This document shows, piece by piece, positions 15,134 to 24,703 of a stretch of DNA of 33,705 bases. Both the position numbers and the translations under genes were made by a program. The DNA comes from Candidatus Aquabacterium excrementipullorum (GTDB lineage: Bacteria; Pseudomonadota; Gammaproteobacteria; Burkholderiales; Burkholderiaceae_C). The notes beneath the pieces are model-generated. The model was given only the letters and a program-made list of their open reading frames with translations, did no database searches and was not told the origin of the DNA. The stretch covers positions 1 through 33,705 of the forward strand of contig DXIO01000056.1 in the NCBI GenBank assembly GCA_019112875.1, read 5' to 3'. Positions within the stretch are counted from its first letter, which is position 1; the number at the start of each line of letters is the position of its first letter.

Positions 15134-16990
15134 ATGCACCTGCGCCTTTCCGCTGCCCCCCAAACCGCGCCCTTTCGCCTCTCATCCGTGCGTTGCGCGG
15201 TGGCCTTGGCCCTGGCCTCCACACTGATCGCGCTCGCGTCCACCGCACACGCGCAGGCCAAGCCGAGCAAGCCTCCCTCCGATGCGCCCCCCACGCTGGA
15301 CGCCAAGGCCGACAGCAAGCCGCCGGAGCGCGGCCCGCTCGTGCGCAACTCCGACATGGATGGCAACCTCTTCTACCAGTTGCTCATCGGCGAGATCCAG
15401 GCACGGGACGGCGATTTCGGCACCTCCTACCAGTTGTACTTCGATGCCGCCAAGCGACTCAAGAGCAGCCAGCTCTACCAACGCGCCGTCGATGTCGCCC
15501 TGCAGGCCCGCGCCGGCGAACAGGCCCTGGTGGCCGCACAAGCCTGGCGCCAGGCCTTGCCGCAAGACCGTGAAGCCTCCGAGTACACCGCTCAGATCCT
15601 GATGGCCCTGGGGCGCACCAACGATCTGGCCGTCCCCATCGAAAGCCTGATCCGACTGACGCCCGCACCTCAGCAGCCCCAGGTGATCGCATCGCTGCCT
15701 CGCTCGCTCAGCCGCATCCCGGACCGCAAGGCCGCCGCCCGTGTGGTGGACGAAGCCACAGCCCCCTGGCGCGAGCCCCTGCCAGGCATGGCCGAGGCCT
15801 GGGCAGCCAGCAGCGAAGGCTGGCTGGCCGCCGGCGACAACGTGAAAGCCGAGGCAGCCCTGGACAAGGCGCGCGCTGCCAATCCACGCCTGCTGACGGT
15901 GGGCTTGCTGGCCCTGGACCTGATGGGCAAGAAGCCCGAGCTCGAGTCCATTGTGACCACCCAGCTCAAGGAACAGCCCACACCCGTGCTGCGTCTGGCC
16001 TACGCCCGCAAGCTGGCCACCTCCCAACGCCTGAAGGAAGCCGGGGAACAGCTCGACGCCATCGTGGCCGAACAACCCGAGAACACCGGGGCCTGGATCA
16101 CCCTGGCGGCGGTGCGCCTGGAGCTCAAGCAACTCGACCTGGCGGAAAAAGCGACCAGCCGCTTCCTCGACCTGCAGCGTGAACAGGTGCAGGCCGCGCC
16201 CACCGATGCCACGCACAGTGCCGTGGAACCCGAGGCCGGCTACCTGATGATGGCCCAGATCTCGGAAAACCGAGGACGCATCGGCCAGGCCGACGACTGG
16301 CTCAGAAAGGCAGACCCGGATGCCTCCAAGCTGCGCATCCAGGCCGCACGCGCCCGCCTGATGGCCGTCAACGGCAAGGTCGAGCAAGGCCGAGCCCTCA
16401 TCCGAGCCCTGCCCGAAACCGAGCCGCGTGACGCGATCACCAAAGTGGCCGCCGAAGCGCAGTTGCTGCGCGACCTGGGCAAGGACGCCGAGGCCTACCA
16501 GTTGCTGTCCGACGCCAACAAGCGCTTCCCCGATGACCCGGACTTCCTGTACGACCAGGCCATGCTGGGCGAAAAGCTCAAGCGCTACGACGAATCCGAA
16601 AAGCTCCTTCGCCGCGTCATCGAGATCAAGCCGGACCACTCGCATGCCTACAACGCCCTGGGCTACAGCTTCGTGGACCGCGGCATCCGCCTCGACGAGG
16701 CGCGCACCTTGATCACCAAGGCGCTGGAACTGCGCCCGGGCGATCCCTACATCACCGACAGCCTGGGCTGGCTGGAGTTCCGCGCCGGTCGCCCTGAAGA
16801 AGCCGTGAAGTGGCTGCGCCAGGCCTACGTGGCCAAGTCCGACACCGAGATCGCCGCCCACCTCGGCGAGGTGCTGTGGACATTGGGCCAGCGCGACGAG
16901 GCCCTGCGCATCTGGCGCGAGGGCATCGCCCAGGACCCCCGCAACGACACGCTGCGCGAAACCGTCAAGCGCCTGCAGGCCCCGCTGTGA
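15134..16990 (+). CDS. Exported tetratricopeptide-repeat protein
   Basis: A 618-residue protein with a signal peptide (residues 1-41, ending STAHAQA) and TPR-type helical repeats over most of its length. The clearest repeats are near the C-terminus, for example HAYNALGYSFVDRG, PYITDSLGWLEFRAGRPEEA and AHLGEVLWTLGQRDEA. It is probably periplasmic and should act as a protein-interaction scaffold. The ATG at 15134 has GGAG eight bases upstream; an ATG at 15110 lies inside the likely -10 region. The stop overlaps the lolB GTG in GTGA, and ispE follows. This gene next to lolB is a regular feature of Burkholderiales genomes, which suggests a role in outer-membrane lipoprotein or envelope work; that is inference. 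Confidence 0.85.
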   Translation: MHLRLSAAPQTAPFRLSSVRCAVALALASTLIALASTAHAQAKPSKPPSDAPPTLDAKADSKPPERGPLVRNSDMDGNLFYQLLIGEIQARDGDFGTSYQLYFDAAKRLKSSQLYQRAVDVALQARAGEQALVAAQAWRQALPQDREASEYTAQILMALGRTNDLAVPIESLIRLTPAPQQPQVIASLPRSLSRIPDRKAAARVVDEATAPWREPLPGMAEAWAASSEGWLAAGDNVKAEAALDKARAANPRLLTVGLLALDLMGKKPELESIVTTQLKEQPTPVLRLAYARKLATSQRLKEAGEQLDAIVAEQPENTGAWITLAAVRLELKQLDLAEKATSRFLDLQREQVQAAPTDATHSAVEPEAGYLMMAQISENRGRIGQADDWLRKADPDASKLRIQAARARLMAVNGKVEQGRALIRALPETEPRDAITKVAAEAQLLRDLGKDAEAYQLLSDANKRFPDDPDFLYDQAMLGEKLKRYDESEKLLRRVIEIKPDHSHAYNALGYSFVDRGIRLDEARTLITKALELRPGDPYITDSLGWLEFRAGRPEEAVKWLRQAYVAKSDTEIAAHLGEVLWTLGQRDEALRIWREGIAQDPRNDTLRETVKRLQAPL

Positions 16991-17583
16991 TCCTGCTGCG
17001 CGGACGCATCGTCAGCGCACTGGCCATCGCTGCGGCGCTGGGAGGTTGCGCCCATCCTGTCGCACCGAAAACGGGCGCTGCCACCCCGCAGGTGCCTCAG
17101 CCATCCGTCCCGCAAGCCCTCTACAACGGCCCCTGGGACGGCCGCATGAGCCTGAAGCTGGCGGCCTTCGGCAAGGAAGCCGCCAAGGGGGTGCAACTCA
17201 CCTTCAGCCTCGACGGCACGTCACAGCGGGGCACGCTGGATCTGTCCACCCCCCTCGGCACACGCATGGCCTCCGTGCAGTGGCATGAACGCATGGCCGT
17301 GCTGCGCACCTCCGATGGCGAGCGCCCTTTCGACTCGCTGGACGAGCTCACCCGCCACGTGCTGGGCGAGGCCCTGCCCATCCCCGCGCTGATGGCCTGG
17401 CTGCAAGGGGGCCCCTCGCCTGATCAGCCCTGGCAAGGCCAGCCCGAAGGCAACCGCCAGCAGTTCACCCAGGCGGGATGGCAGGTCGACCTGCGCGAGC
17501 GCGGCAGCGGCTACATCGACGCGCAACGCCCGGCCAGTGACAGCCAGCGCGGGGTTACGCTCAAAGTGCGCATCGACCGCTGA
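16987..17583 (+). CDS. lolB: Outer-membrane lipoprotein receptor LolB
   Basis: LolB receives lipoproteins from the periplasmic carrier LolA and inserts them in the outer membrane; it is itself a lipoprotein. The 198-residue product begins with a short lipoprotein signal ending in LGGC (Cys at about residue 20). The mature part has the family's half-barrel pattern: WDGRMSLK, RGTLDLSTPLGTRMA, then DLRERGSGYID near the end. I chose the GTG at 16987, which overlaps the TPR stop in GTGA, because it gives a proper signal; the frame extended to 16810 overlaps the TPR gene. Translational coupling to the TPR protein is likely. Sequence conservation in LolB is low, so the context next to ispE supports the call. 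Confidence 0.88.
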   Translation: MILLRGRIVSALAIAAALGGCAHPVAPKTGAATPQVPQPSVPQALYNGPWDGRMSLKLAAFGKEAAKGVQLTFSLDGTSQRGTLDLSTPLGTRMASVQWHERMAVLRTSDGERPFDSLDELTRHVLGEALPIPALMAWLQGGPSPDQPWQGQPEGNRQQFTQAGWQVDLRERGSGYIDAQRPASDSQRGVTLKVRIDR

Positions 17584-17627
17584 GGCGCACCCCGCGCCAT
17601 CGCACCACACGCCCAAGGATTCCCGAC

Positions 17628-18494
17628 ATGCCCGCCCTGAGCGACCTGCGCGCCCCGGCCAAGCTCAACCTGTTCCTGCATGTCACCGGCCGACGCCCGG
17701 ATGGCTATCACCTGCTGCAGTCCGTCTTCGTGCTGATCGACTGGGCCGACACCCTGCACATCGAGACCCGCACCGATGGGCAGTTGCACCGCCACGACCT
17801 GGGCCCCGCCCTGCCTGCAGACGACCTGTGCATCAAGGCCGCGCGATTGCTGAAGCAGGAAAGCGGCAGCAGGCTCGGCGCCGACATCCACATCGACAAG
17901 CAGGTGCCCTGGGGCGCCGGCATGGGCGGCGGCAGCTCGGATGCGGCCACCGTGCTGCTGGCCCTGAACCAGCTGTGGCACCTGCACTGGCCCACCGGGC
18001 AACTCGAGGCCCTGGCCTTGCGCCTGGGGGCCGACGTGCCCTTCTTCATCCGCGGCCAGCACGCCTGGGTCGAAGGCATCGGCGAGCAGATCACGCCCAT
18101 CGCATTGCCCGCCGACACGCTCGCCACGCCCATCGCCGTGCTCAAGCCCCCGGTGGCCGTGCCCACAGTGGCGATTTTCAACAACACCAGCCTGAAGCGC
18201 GACACGCCCCATGCTATAGTCGCAGACTTTCTTGCAGCGCCCAGGCGCTTCGGACAAAACGATCTGCAGGCGCCGGCAACGGCCTACAGCGATCAGGTTG
18301 TTCAGGCGCTTGAGATCATGCAAGACCGCTTCGGCAACAGCCGGATGACGGGATCGGGCAGCGCGGTGTTTTCCTGGGTCGAACCGGGGCACGCAGCAGC
18401 CACATCAACGGTCTTGTCGTTCAGCCCCGCTGATGTCGGTCTGGCAGATCCCGCATGGGCCGGTCGACTTTGTCGCCTGCTGCCAGGTCAGTGA
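17628..18494 (+). CDS. ispE: 4-diphosphocytidyl-2-C-methyl-D-erythritol kinase
   Basis: IspE phosphorylates CDP-methylerythritol in the non-mevalonate isoprenoid pathway. The 288-residue GHMP kinase shows Lys12 (APAKLNLFLHV), the ATP-binding glycine-rich loop PWGAGMGGGSSDAA (94-107), the catalytic Asp136 (GADVPFF) and the C-terminal GHMP motif MTGSGSAVF. It starts 44 bases after lolB and ends just before an A+T-rich promoter region for tRNA-Gln and prs. The lolB-ispE-tRNA-prs order is the usual one in proteobacteria. Confidence 0.96.
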   Translation: MPALSDLRAPAKLNLFLHVTGRRPDGYHLLQSVFVLIDWADTLHIETRTDGQLHRHDLGPALPADDLCIKAARLLKQESGSRLGADIHIDKQVPWGAGMGGGSSDAATVLLALNQLWHLHWPTGQLEALALRLGADVPFFIRGQHAWVEGIGEQITPIALPADTLATPIAVLKPPVAVPTVAIFNNTSLKRDTPHAIVADFLAAPRRFGQNDLQAPATAYSDQVVQALEIMQDRFGNSRMTGSGSAVFSWVEPGHAAATSTVLSFSPADVGLADPAWAGRLCRLLPGQ

Positions 18495-18518
18495 AAATTT
18501 TCGCGACAAAATTTTCGC
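18494..18518 (+). repeat. Tandem AAAATTTTCGC repeat upstream of the tRNA-Gln promoter
   Basis: AAAATTTTCGC occurs at 18494-18504 and again at 18508-18518, a 14-base period. In this G+C-rich genome the A/T blocks stand out; the second lies about 48-55 bases before the predicted transcription start, where an UP element would act. The first copy begins in the last base of the ispE stop codon. Confidence 0.6.
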
Positions 18519-18550
18519 AACACCTGCAGCAAACGATAAAAAAACCGGCA

Positions 18551-18556
18551 TATAAT
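18551..18556 (+). promoter_or_regulatory. Consensus -10 element for tRNA-Gln (and prs)
   Basis: A perfect TATAAT lies 72 bases before the tRNA. The -35 region is poor (CAGCAA-type), so A/T tracts upstream may compensate. The leader it would produce contains a hairpin CGAAAC-ACCA-GTTTCG (18580-18595) before the mature tRNA. Confidence 0.65.
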
Positions 18557-18627
18557 GTGAGGCTCACGCAGAGATCCGGCGAAACACCAGTTTCGGCTCC
18601 GGTCTGGCAACAGATCGAAGCCTGTGT

Positions 18628-18704
18628 AGGGGAGTCGCCAAGTTGGTTAAGGCATCGGATTTTGATTCCGACATGCGAAGGTTCGAATCCTTCTTCCCCT
18701 GCCA
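18628..18704 (+). tRNA. tRNA-Gln (anticodon TTG)
   Basis: The sequence folds as a full cloverleaf. The acceptor stem AGGGGAG pairs with TTCCCCT (one G:T pair), the anticodon stem TCGGA/TCCGA encloses a loop with anticodon TTG at 18662-18664, and the T arm is GAAGG-TTCGAAT-CCTTC. The 3' CCA is encoded (18702-18704). It would read CAA and, by wobble, CAG. It lies between ispE and prs, as in many proteobacteria, and probably starts the transcript that continues into prs. Confidence 0.95.
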
Positions 18705-18761
18705 CACTGCACACCGGATCGTTGCTGACAAGTTGTTCCCCTGATTCAAGAAACACGCTGT

Positions 18762-18810
18762 GCCGCCCTTTGATCGTCTCGATCATCCCCCGGGCGGCAT
18801 TGGTTTTTTC
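18762..18810 (+). terminator. Intrinsic terminator / possible attenuator between tRNA-Gln and prs
   Basis: GCCGCCC (18762-18768) pairs with GGGCGGC (18792-18798), and within it TGATCG (18771-18776) pairs with CGATCA (18780-18785). ATTGG and six T's follow (18804-18809). The T-run ends 13 bases before the prs ATG, and no clear promoter is seen between it and the tRNA, so prs would depend on read-through or on regulated antitermination. Confidence 0.7.
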
Positions 18811-18822
18811 TGAGTTCGCACC

Positions 18823-19785
18823 ATGCTCTCTGACACCGTCGTGTTCACCGGCAATGCCAACCCGGCATTGGCCCAGGAAATCGTCTCCCACCTCGGTCTG
18901 GAGCTCGGCAAAGCCGCTGTCGGCCGTTTCTCGGATGGTGAAACCACCGTCGAGATCCAGCAGAACGTGCGCGGTCGCGAGGTCTTCGTGGTGCAGTCCA
19001 CCTGCGCCCCGACCAACGACAACCTGATGGAACTGCTGGTCATGGTCGATGCGCTCAAGCGCGCTTCCGCCCAGCGCATCACGGCCGTCATCCCCTATTT
19101 CGGTTACGCCCGCCAGGACCGCCGCCCCCGCTCCACCCGTGTTCCCATCTCGGCCCGCATCGTGGCCGATCTGCTGGAAACCGTCGGCGTCGAGCGCGTG
19201 CTGACCATGGACCTGCACGCCGATCAGATCCAGGGCTTCTTCAGCATTCCGGTGGACAACATCTACGCATCGCCGGTGCTGCTGTCCGACCTGCAATCCA
19301 AGCGCTACGAAGACCTGGTCGTCGTGTCGCCCGACGTCGGCGGCGTGGTGCGCGCCCGTGCGCTGGCCAAGCAACTGGGCTGCGACCTGGCCATCATCGA
19401 CAAGCGCCGCCCCAAGGCCAATGTGTCCGAAGTCATGCACGTGATCGGCGAGATCGACGGCCGCAACTGCGTGATCATGGACGACATGATCGACACCGCC
19501 GGCACGCTGGTCAAGGCCGCCGAGGTGCTCAAGGAGCGCGGCGCCAAGAGCGTCTACGCCTACTGCACGCACGCCGTGTTCTCGGGCCCCGCCATCGAAC
19601 GCATCAAGGCATCGCACCTCGACGAGGTCGTGATCACCAACACCATCCCGCTGAACGATTCGGCCCAGGGCACGACCAAGATCCGTCAGTTGTCCACGGC
19701 CTTCCTGTTCGCCGAGACCATCCGCCGCATCACCGACGGCGATTCGGTCACTTCGCTTTTCTCGGAACAGAACAACAACTTCTGA
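18823..19785 (+). CDS. prs: Ribose-phosphate pyrophosphokinase (PRPP synthetase)
   Basis: Prs makes PRPP from ribose-5-phosphate and ATP, feeding purine, pyrimidine, His, Trp and NAD synthesis. The 320-residue class I enzyme shows the N-terminal FSDGE segment (36-40), the ATP-binding YFGYARQDR (92-100), the [11 protein letters not shown] segment (130-140), the catalytic flexible-loop residues DKRRPKAN (193-200) and the PRPP loop DDMIDTAGT (220-228). The Shine-Dalgarno is weak (only GAG), and the start follows a strong hairpin with a T-run by 13 bases. rplY comes next after a terminator. Confidence 0.97.
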   Translation: MLSDTVVFTGNANPALAQEIVSHLGLELGKAAVGRFSDGETTVEIQQNVRGREVFVVQSTCAPTNDNLMELLVMVDALKRASAQRITAVIPYFGYARQDRRPRSTRVPISARIVADLLETVGVERVLTMDLHADQIQGFFSIPVDNIYASPVLLSDLQSKRYEDLVVVSPDVGGVVRARALAKQLGCDLAIIDKRRPKANVSEVMHVIGEIDGRNCVIMDDMIDTAGTLVKAAEVLKERGAKSVYAYCTHAVFSGPAIERIKASHLDEVVITNTIPLNDSAQGTTKIRQLSTAFLFAETIRRITDGDSVTSLFSEQNNNF

Positions 19786-19796
19786 TCCGTTTCGTC

Positions 19797-19824
19797 GGCC
19801 CGGTCGTCACACACCGGGCCTTTT
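19797..19824 (+). terminator. Rho-independent terminator after prs
   Basis: GGCCCGGT (19797-19804) and ACCGGGCC (19813-19820) form a perfect 8-base stem with an eight-base loop, followed by TTTT. It starts 12 bases past the prs stop. Confidence 0.82.
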
Positions 19825-19866
19825 CACAGGCGCCTGGTCGCGGGCGCCTCACTTTTGGAGTCATCC

Positions 19867-20493
19867 ATGAAATTCACAGCTTTCGAGCGTAGCCTGCAGG
19901 GGACCGGAGCGAGCCGCCGCCTGCGCATTTCCGGCAAGGTGCCCGGTATCGTTTACGGCGCTGGCCAACAGCCCCAGAACATCGAAGTCGACCACAACGC
20001 GCTGTACCACGCCATGCGCAAGGAAACCTTCCATTCGTCCATCCTCGAGATGGACCTGAACGGCAAGGTCGAGAAGGTTCTGCTGCGCGACTACCAGACA
20101 CACCCCTTCAAGAAGCAAGTGCTGCACGTGGACTTCCAGCGCATCGACGCCACCACCCGCATCCACAAGAAGGTGCCCCTGCACTTCGTGAACGAAGCCG
20201 AGTCGCCCGCCGTCAAGCTGGACAAGTGCCTGATCAACCACGCAGTCACCGAACTCGAGATCGAATGCCTGGCCGAGAAGCTGCCTGAGTTCCTGACGAT
20301 CGACCTGGGTCACGTGGTCAAGGGCCAGTCCGTGCATGTGGACGACCTGAAGCTGGACGCTGGCGTGAAGGTGCTGACGCACGGTCGCAAGAACCCGATC
20401 ATCGCCTCGGTGGTCGAGCCCGTGACCGAAGAGATCATCGCCGCCCCCGTGGCCGCCGCCGAACCCGCCAAGGGCAAGAAGGGCAAGAAGTAA
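19867..20493 (+). CDS. rplY: 50S ribosomal protein L25 / general stress protein Ctc
   Basis: A 208-residue L25/Ctc-type protein that binds 5S rRNA. The N-terminal L25 domain (about 5-95, with GIVYGAGQ and [20 protein letters not shown]) is followed by the TL5/Ctc C-terminal beta domain (about 100-190) and a lysine-rich tail GKKGKK. The two-domain form is the rule outside the enterics. The ATG at 19867 is preceded by TTTGGAG; a TTG at 19855 lies within that ribosome-binding site and is unlikely. Terminators on both sides make it a single-gene unit by sequence, although no clear promoter was picked out in the 80-base gap after prs. Confidence 0.96.
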   Translation: MKFTAFERSLQGTGASRRLRISGKVPGIVYGAGQQPQNIEVDHNALYHAMRKETFHSSILEMDLNGKVEKVLLRDYQTHPFKKQVLHVDFQRIDATTRIHKKVPLHFVNEAESPAVKLDKCLINHAVTELEIECLAEKLPEFLTIDLGHVVKGQSVHVDDLKLDAGVKVLTHGRKNPIIASVVEPVTEEIIAAPVAAAEPAKGKKGKK

Positions 20494-20521
20494 TTCTTCG
20501 CTCGCGCTTCGGCACACAGCA

Positions 20522-20546
20522 AGCCCCGCCCTGGCGGGGCTTTTTC
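20522..20546 (+). terminator. Rho-independent terminator after rplY
   Basis: AGCCCCGCC (20522-20530) and GGCGGGGCT (20533-20541) form a perfect 9-base repeat that ends in TTTTT (20541-20545). This is one of the strongest terminators in the window. Confidence 0.9.
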
Positions 20547-20592
20547 TTGCCCGCGCGTGAGACACTGCCGCCTGATTCCACACCCCGACACC

Positions 20593-21252
20593 ATGATTCG
20601 ACTCTTTGTGGGGCTCGGCAACCCGGGCCCCGAATACGACGACACCCGCCACAACGCCGGCTTCTGGTACATCGAACAGTTGGCGCGCCGGCTGAACGTG
20701 CACCTGTCCATGGACCGGGCCTACCACGGCTTCGTGGCACGCGCCAACACCCCGCAGGGCCCCGTGTGGCTGCTGCAGCCACAGACCTACATGAACCTGT
20801 CGGGCAAGTCGGTGTCGGCGCTGGCGCGTTTCTTCAAGATCGCACCGAACGAGATCCTGGTCGCGCACGACGAACTCGACATGCTGCCCGGGCAGGTCAA
20901 GCTCAAGCAAGGCGGGGGACATGCGGGCCACAACGGCCTGCGCGACACGCACGCTCAACTGGGCTCGCCCGATTACTGGCGCTTGCGCCTGGGCATCGGC
21001 CATCCCGGCGTCAAGACCGAAGTGGCCGCCTACGTGCTGCGCAAACCACCGATGAGCGAGCGCGAGCTGATCGAGCAATGCATCGACAAGGCCTTGCAGG
21101 CCACGGATGCCTTGCTGAGTGGTGACATGGCCAAGGCCACGGCCGCCATTCACGCGGGCGCGCAACGCCCCAAGCCACCGAAGCCACCCCGCCTTGCCGG
21201 GGGCACCGAGCCCTCGCCGGCGCAAAAATCAAGCACCCCCAAAGAGGGATAG
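20593..21252 (+). CDS. pth: Peptidyl-tRNA hydrolase
   Basis: Pth frees tRNA from peptidyl-tRNA that drops off the ribosome. The 219-residue protein keeps the active-site residues at their E. coli numbers: Asn10 (GLGNPGPEY), His20 (TRHNAGFW), Asn68 (TYMNLSG) and Asp93 (AHDELD). The C-terminus is about 25 residues longer than the E. coli enzyme and is Pro/Lys-rich (PKPPKPPRL), probably disordered. The ATG at 20593 gives the canonical N-terminus; the frame open from 20557 adds residues next to the upstream terminator. The prs-rplY-pth order is typical. Confidence 0.96.
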   Translation: MIRLFVGLGNPGPEYDDTRHNAGFWYIEQLARRLNVHLSMDRAYHGFVARANTPQGPVWLLQPQTYMNLSGKSVSALARFFKIAPNEILVAHDELDMLPGQVKLKQGGGHAGHNGLRDTHAQLGSPDYWRLRLGIGHPGVKTEVAAYVLRKPPMSERELIEQCIDKALQATDALLSGDMAKATAAIHAGAQRPKPPKPPRLAGGTEPSPAQKSSTPKEG

Positions 21253-21305
21253 GCAGTCTGAGGGAACGTCGCCACACTGGCCGAAAACACCAGGGGACGT
21301 TCCAG

Positions 21306-22694
<1,389 letters not shown>

Positions 22695-23432
22695 TCAGAC
22701 GCCACCTTGCGGCGAAGGCAAGAGGCTGTCCACACGCTCGATCAGGTGATAGTGCACCGCGCCAGCCTTGCCGTGACGGTGCAGGCGGAGCCCCGGCGGC
22801 AACGTCAGCGACGCGGTGGCCGCACCGCCGGCTGAACCGGGGCTGAGGCAGGGCATGGGCGACTCCAGGTAGATCCAGCCGCCCGGAGGCACACAGTTCA
22901 CCGCCGCGCGCACGGCCTCGTCGAAAAGACCCGCGTCGAAGGGCGGGTCCAGCAGGACCAGATCGAAGGCGGCCGGCTGCCGGGCACTGTGCTGGCGCAT
23001 CCAGGTGATGGCGTCCGCGGTGTGCACGGTCACGCCCTGGGCGCCGAGCTTCTGCACATTGGCCTGGATGTGCCGGGCCAGGGCGGGCTCCCGCTCGAGC
23101 ATCACCACGTGCTCGGCACCGCGTGAAGCAGCCTCCAACCCCAGCGCGCCGCTGCCCGCGAAAGCATCGAGCACACGCCAGCCACTCATGTCCTGCCCCA
23201 GCCAGTTGAACAGGGTTTCGCGTACACGGCTGGACGTCGGGCGTAGACCGGGCCACGTAGGCACGCTCAGCGGGCTGCGCTTGAAGCGCCCCCCGATCAG
23301 CCGGACTTCCTGCGGCGCCTGGCGGGCCACGCGCTCGGCATGGCGTCTCCCTGGCTGATCCAGGGAGATGGCATTGTCGGCACGGGGACGGCGCGTGGTC
23401 ATGGGCAGCAAGGTCGAATCCTGCATGACCAT
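22695..23432 (-). CDS. rsmD: 16S rRNA (guanine966-N2)-methyltransferase
   Basis: RsmD methylates G966 of 16S rRNA using S-adenosylmethionine. The 245-residue product has RLIGGRFKRSPL and the RPTSSRVRETLFNWL segment of the family, the SAM motif VLDAFAGSGALGLEA, and the catalytic LDPPF. The N-terminus is about 40 residues longer than usual; inner ATGs at 23426 and 23402 are possible starts and none has a clear Shine-Dalgarno. It is divergent from ftsY, the common proteobacterial layout, and shares a symmetrical promoter region with it. Confidence 0.93.
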   Translation of the reverse strand: MVMQDSTLLPMTTRRPRADNAISLDQPGRRHAERVARQAPQEVRLIGGRFKRSPLSVPTWPGLRPTSSRVRETLFNWLGQDMSGWRVLDAFAGSGALGLEAASRGAEHVVMLEREPALARHIQANVQKLGAQGVTVHTADAITWMRQHSARQPAAFDLVLLDPPFDAGLFDEAVRAAVNCVPPGGWIYLESPMPCLSPGSAGGAATASLTLPPGLRLHRHGKAGAVHYHLIERVDSLLPSPQGGV

Positions 23433-23468
23433 CAGACATGAGCGCTGATCGAATCACACAAGCCGCGA

Positions 23469-23512
23469 GATTGTAGGTGTCCGCAAGGGCGACAGGCGCC
23501 CCGCCTACAATC
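23469..23512. promoter_or_regulatory. Inverted repeat carrying back-to-back -10 elements of rsmD and ftsY
   Basis: GATTGTAGG (23469-23477) and CCTACAATC (23504-23512) are a perfect 9-base inverted repeat 26 bases apart. Each arm contains TACAAT, read rightwards (23506-23511) toward ftsY and leftwards (23475-23470) toward rsmD. The ftsY start codon is only seven bases beyond its -10 hexamer. Confidence 0.6.
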
Positions 23513-23517
23513 GAGGC

Positions 23518-24693
23518 ATGTTCAGTTTCATCAAGAAAAAGCTGGGTTGGGGCAACAACGAGGCCCCGGCGGACAGTCCTGAGGCGCCCCCAGCGGCCAC
23601 ACCTCTGCCCGCGACACTACCCAGCAACGCGCCGGCCCCGTCAAAGCCCGTGGCTGCCTCGCCGCAGCCCCCCGCCGCCGCACAGCCAGCGCCGGCCTCG
23701 GAGGCCAGCCACGCCGTGGCCCCGGCCAGCGCGCCGACATCGAGCGACATCGCCGTGGTCCAGCCCCAGGCCAGGCCCGAGCGGCGCTCCTGGATGGACC
23801 GCCTGCGCACCGGCCTGCGCAAGACCGGCTCGTCCATCGCGCAGGTATTCACGGGCACGCGGATCGACGATGACCTGTACGAAGAGCTGGAGGCCGCCCT
23901 GCTGATGGCCGACGCCGGCGTGGCAGCCACGCAGCACTTGCTCGACGACCTCAAGCGCCGCGTCAAGGACAGCAAGGCCGCCACGCCCGAGGCCGTCAAG
24001 GGATTGCTGATCGACGCCATCACCGATCTGCTGGCCCCGCTCGAAAAGTCGCTGGTGGTGGGGCAGCACACGCCCACCGTGATCATGGTGGCCGGCGTCA
24101 ACGGCGCTGGCAAGACCACCTCCATCGGCAAACTCACGCGCTACCTGTCGGACCACGGTCAGCAGGTGCTGCTGGCGGCGGCGGACACCTTCCGGGCCGC
24201 GGCCCGTGAGCAGCTGGCCGTCTGGGCCGACCGCACGCGCGTGCAGATCGTCAGCCAGGAAGGCGGCGATCCGGCAGCGGTCACGTTCGACGCCGTGCAA
24301 GCGGGCCGTTCACGCGGTTGCGACGTGGTGATTGCCGACACGGCTGGCCGGCTGGCCACGCAGCTGCACCTGATGGAAGAACTCAAGAAGATCCACCGCG
24401 TCATCGGCAAGGCGATGGGCGGCGCACCGCACGAGGTGCTGCTGGTGGTGGATGGCAACACGGGCCAGAACGCCCTCGCCCAGGTCAAGACTTTCGACGA
24501 AACCCTGGGCCTGACGGGCCTGGTGGTGACGAAGCTCGATGGCACGGCCAAGGGCGGCGTGCTCGCGGCGATCGCCTTGTGGTCGCGTCAGCGCGGCACG
24601 CCGGTGCCGGTGTATTTCATCGGGGTGGGCGAAAGCCTCGAAGACCTGCAGACCTTCAGCGCACGGGAATTCGCGCGCGCGCTGCTGGAGTAA
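23518..24693 (+). CDS. ftsY: Signal recognition particle receptor FtsY
   Basis: FtsY is the membrane-associated SRP GTPase that docks ribosome-SRP complexes at SecYEG. The 391-residue protein has a Pro/Ala-rich acidic-poor A domain (about 12-85) after a basic amphipathic start MFSFIKKKLGW, then the N domain (about 92-180) and G domain. Visible motifs are GVNGAGKTT (193-201), DTAGRLA (274-280) and TKLDGTAKGG (338-347). The probable -10 TACAAT ends six bases before the ATG, so the mRNA may be leaderless. Its SRP partner ffh is encoded 0.8 kb beyond, on the opposite strand. Confidence 0.97.
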   Translation: MFSFIKKKLGWGNNEAPADSPEAPPAATPLPATLPSNAPAPSKPVAASPQPPAAAQPAPASEASHAVAPASAPTSSDIAVVQPQARPERRSWMDRLRTGLRKTGSSIAQVFTGTRIDDDLYEELEAALLMADAGVAATQHLLDDLKRRVKDSKAATPEAVKGLLIDAITDLLAPLEKSLVVGQHTPTVIMVAGVNGAGKTTSIGKLTRYLSDHGQQVLLAAADTFRAAAREQLAVWADRTRVQIVSQEGGDPAAVTFDAVQAGRSRGCDVVIADTAGRLATQLHLMEELKKIHRVIGKAMGGAPHEVLLVVDGNTGQNALAQVKTFDETLGLTGLVVTKLDGTAKGGVLAAIALWSRQRGTPVPVYFIGVGESLEDLQTFSAREFARALLE

Positions 24694-24703
24694 CGAGGCC
24701 CGA

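Noticed and set aside
15182-16861. A 559-codon minus-strand frame opposite the TPR gene
   Set aside because: The composition is Gly/Val/Gln-rich shadow sequence, and the TPR gene on the plus strand has a signal peptide and repeats.
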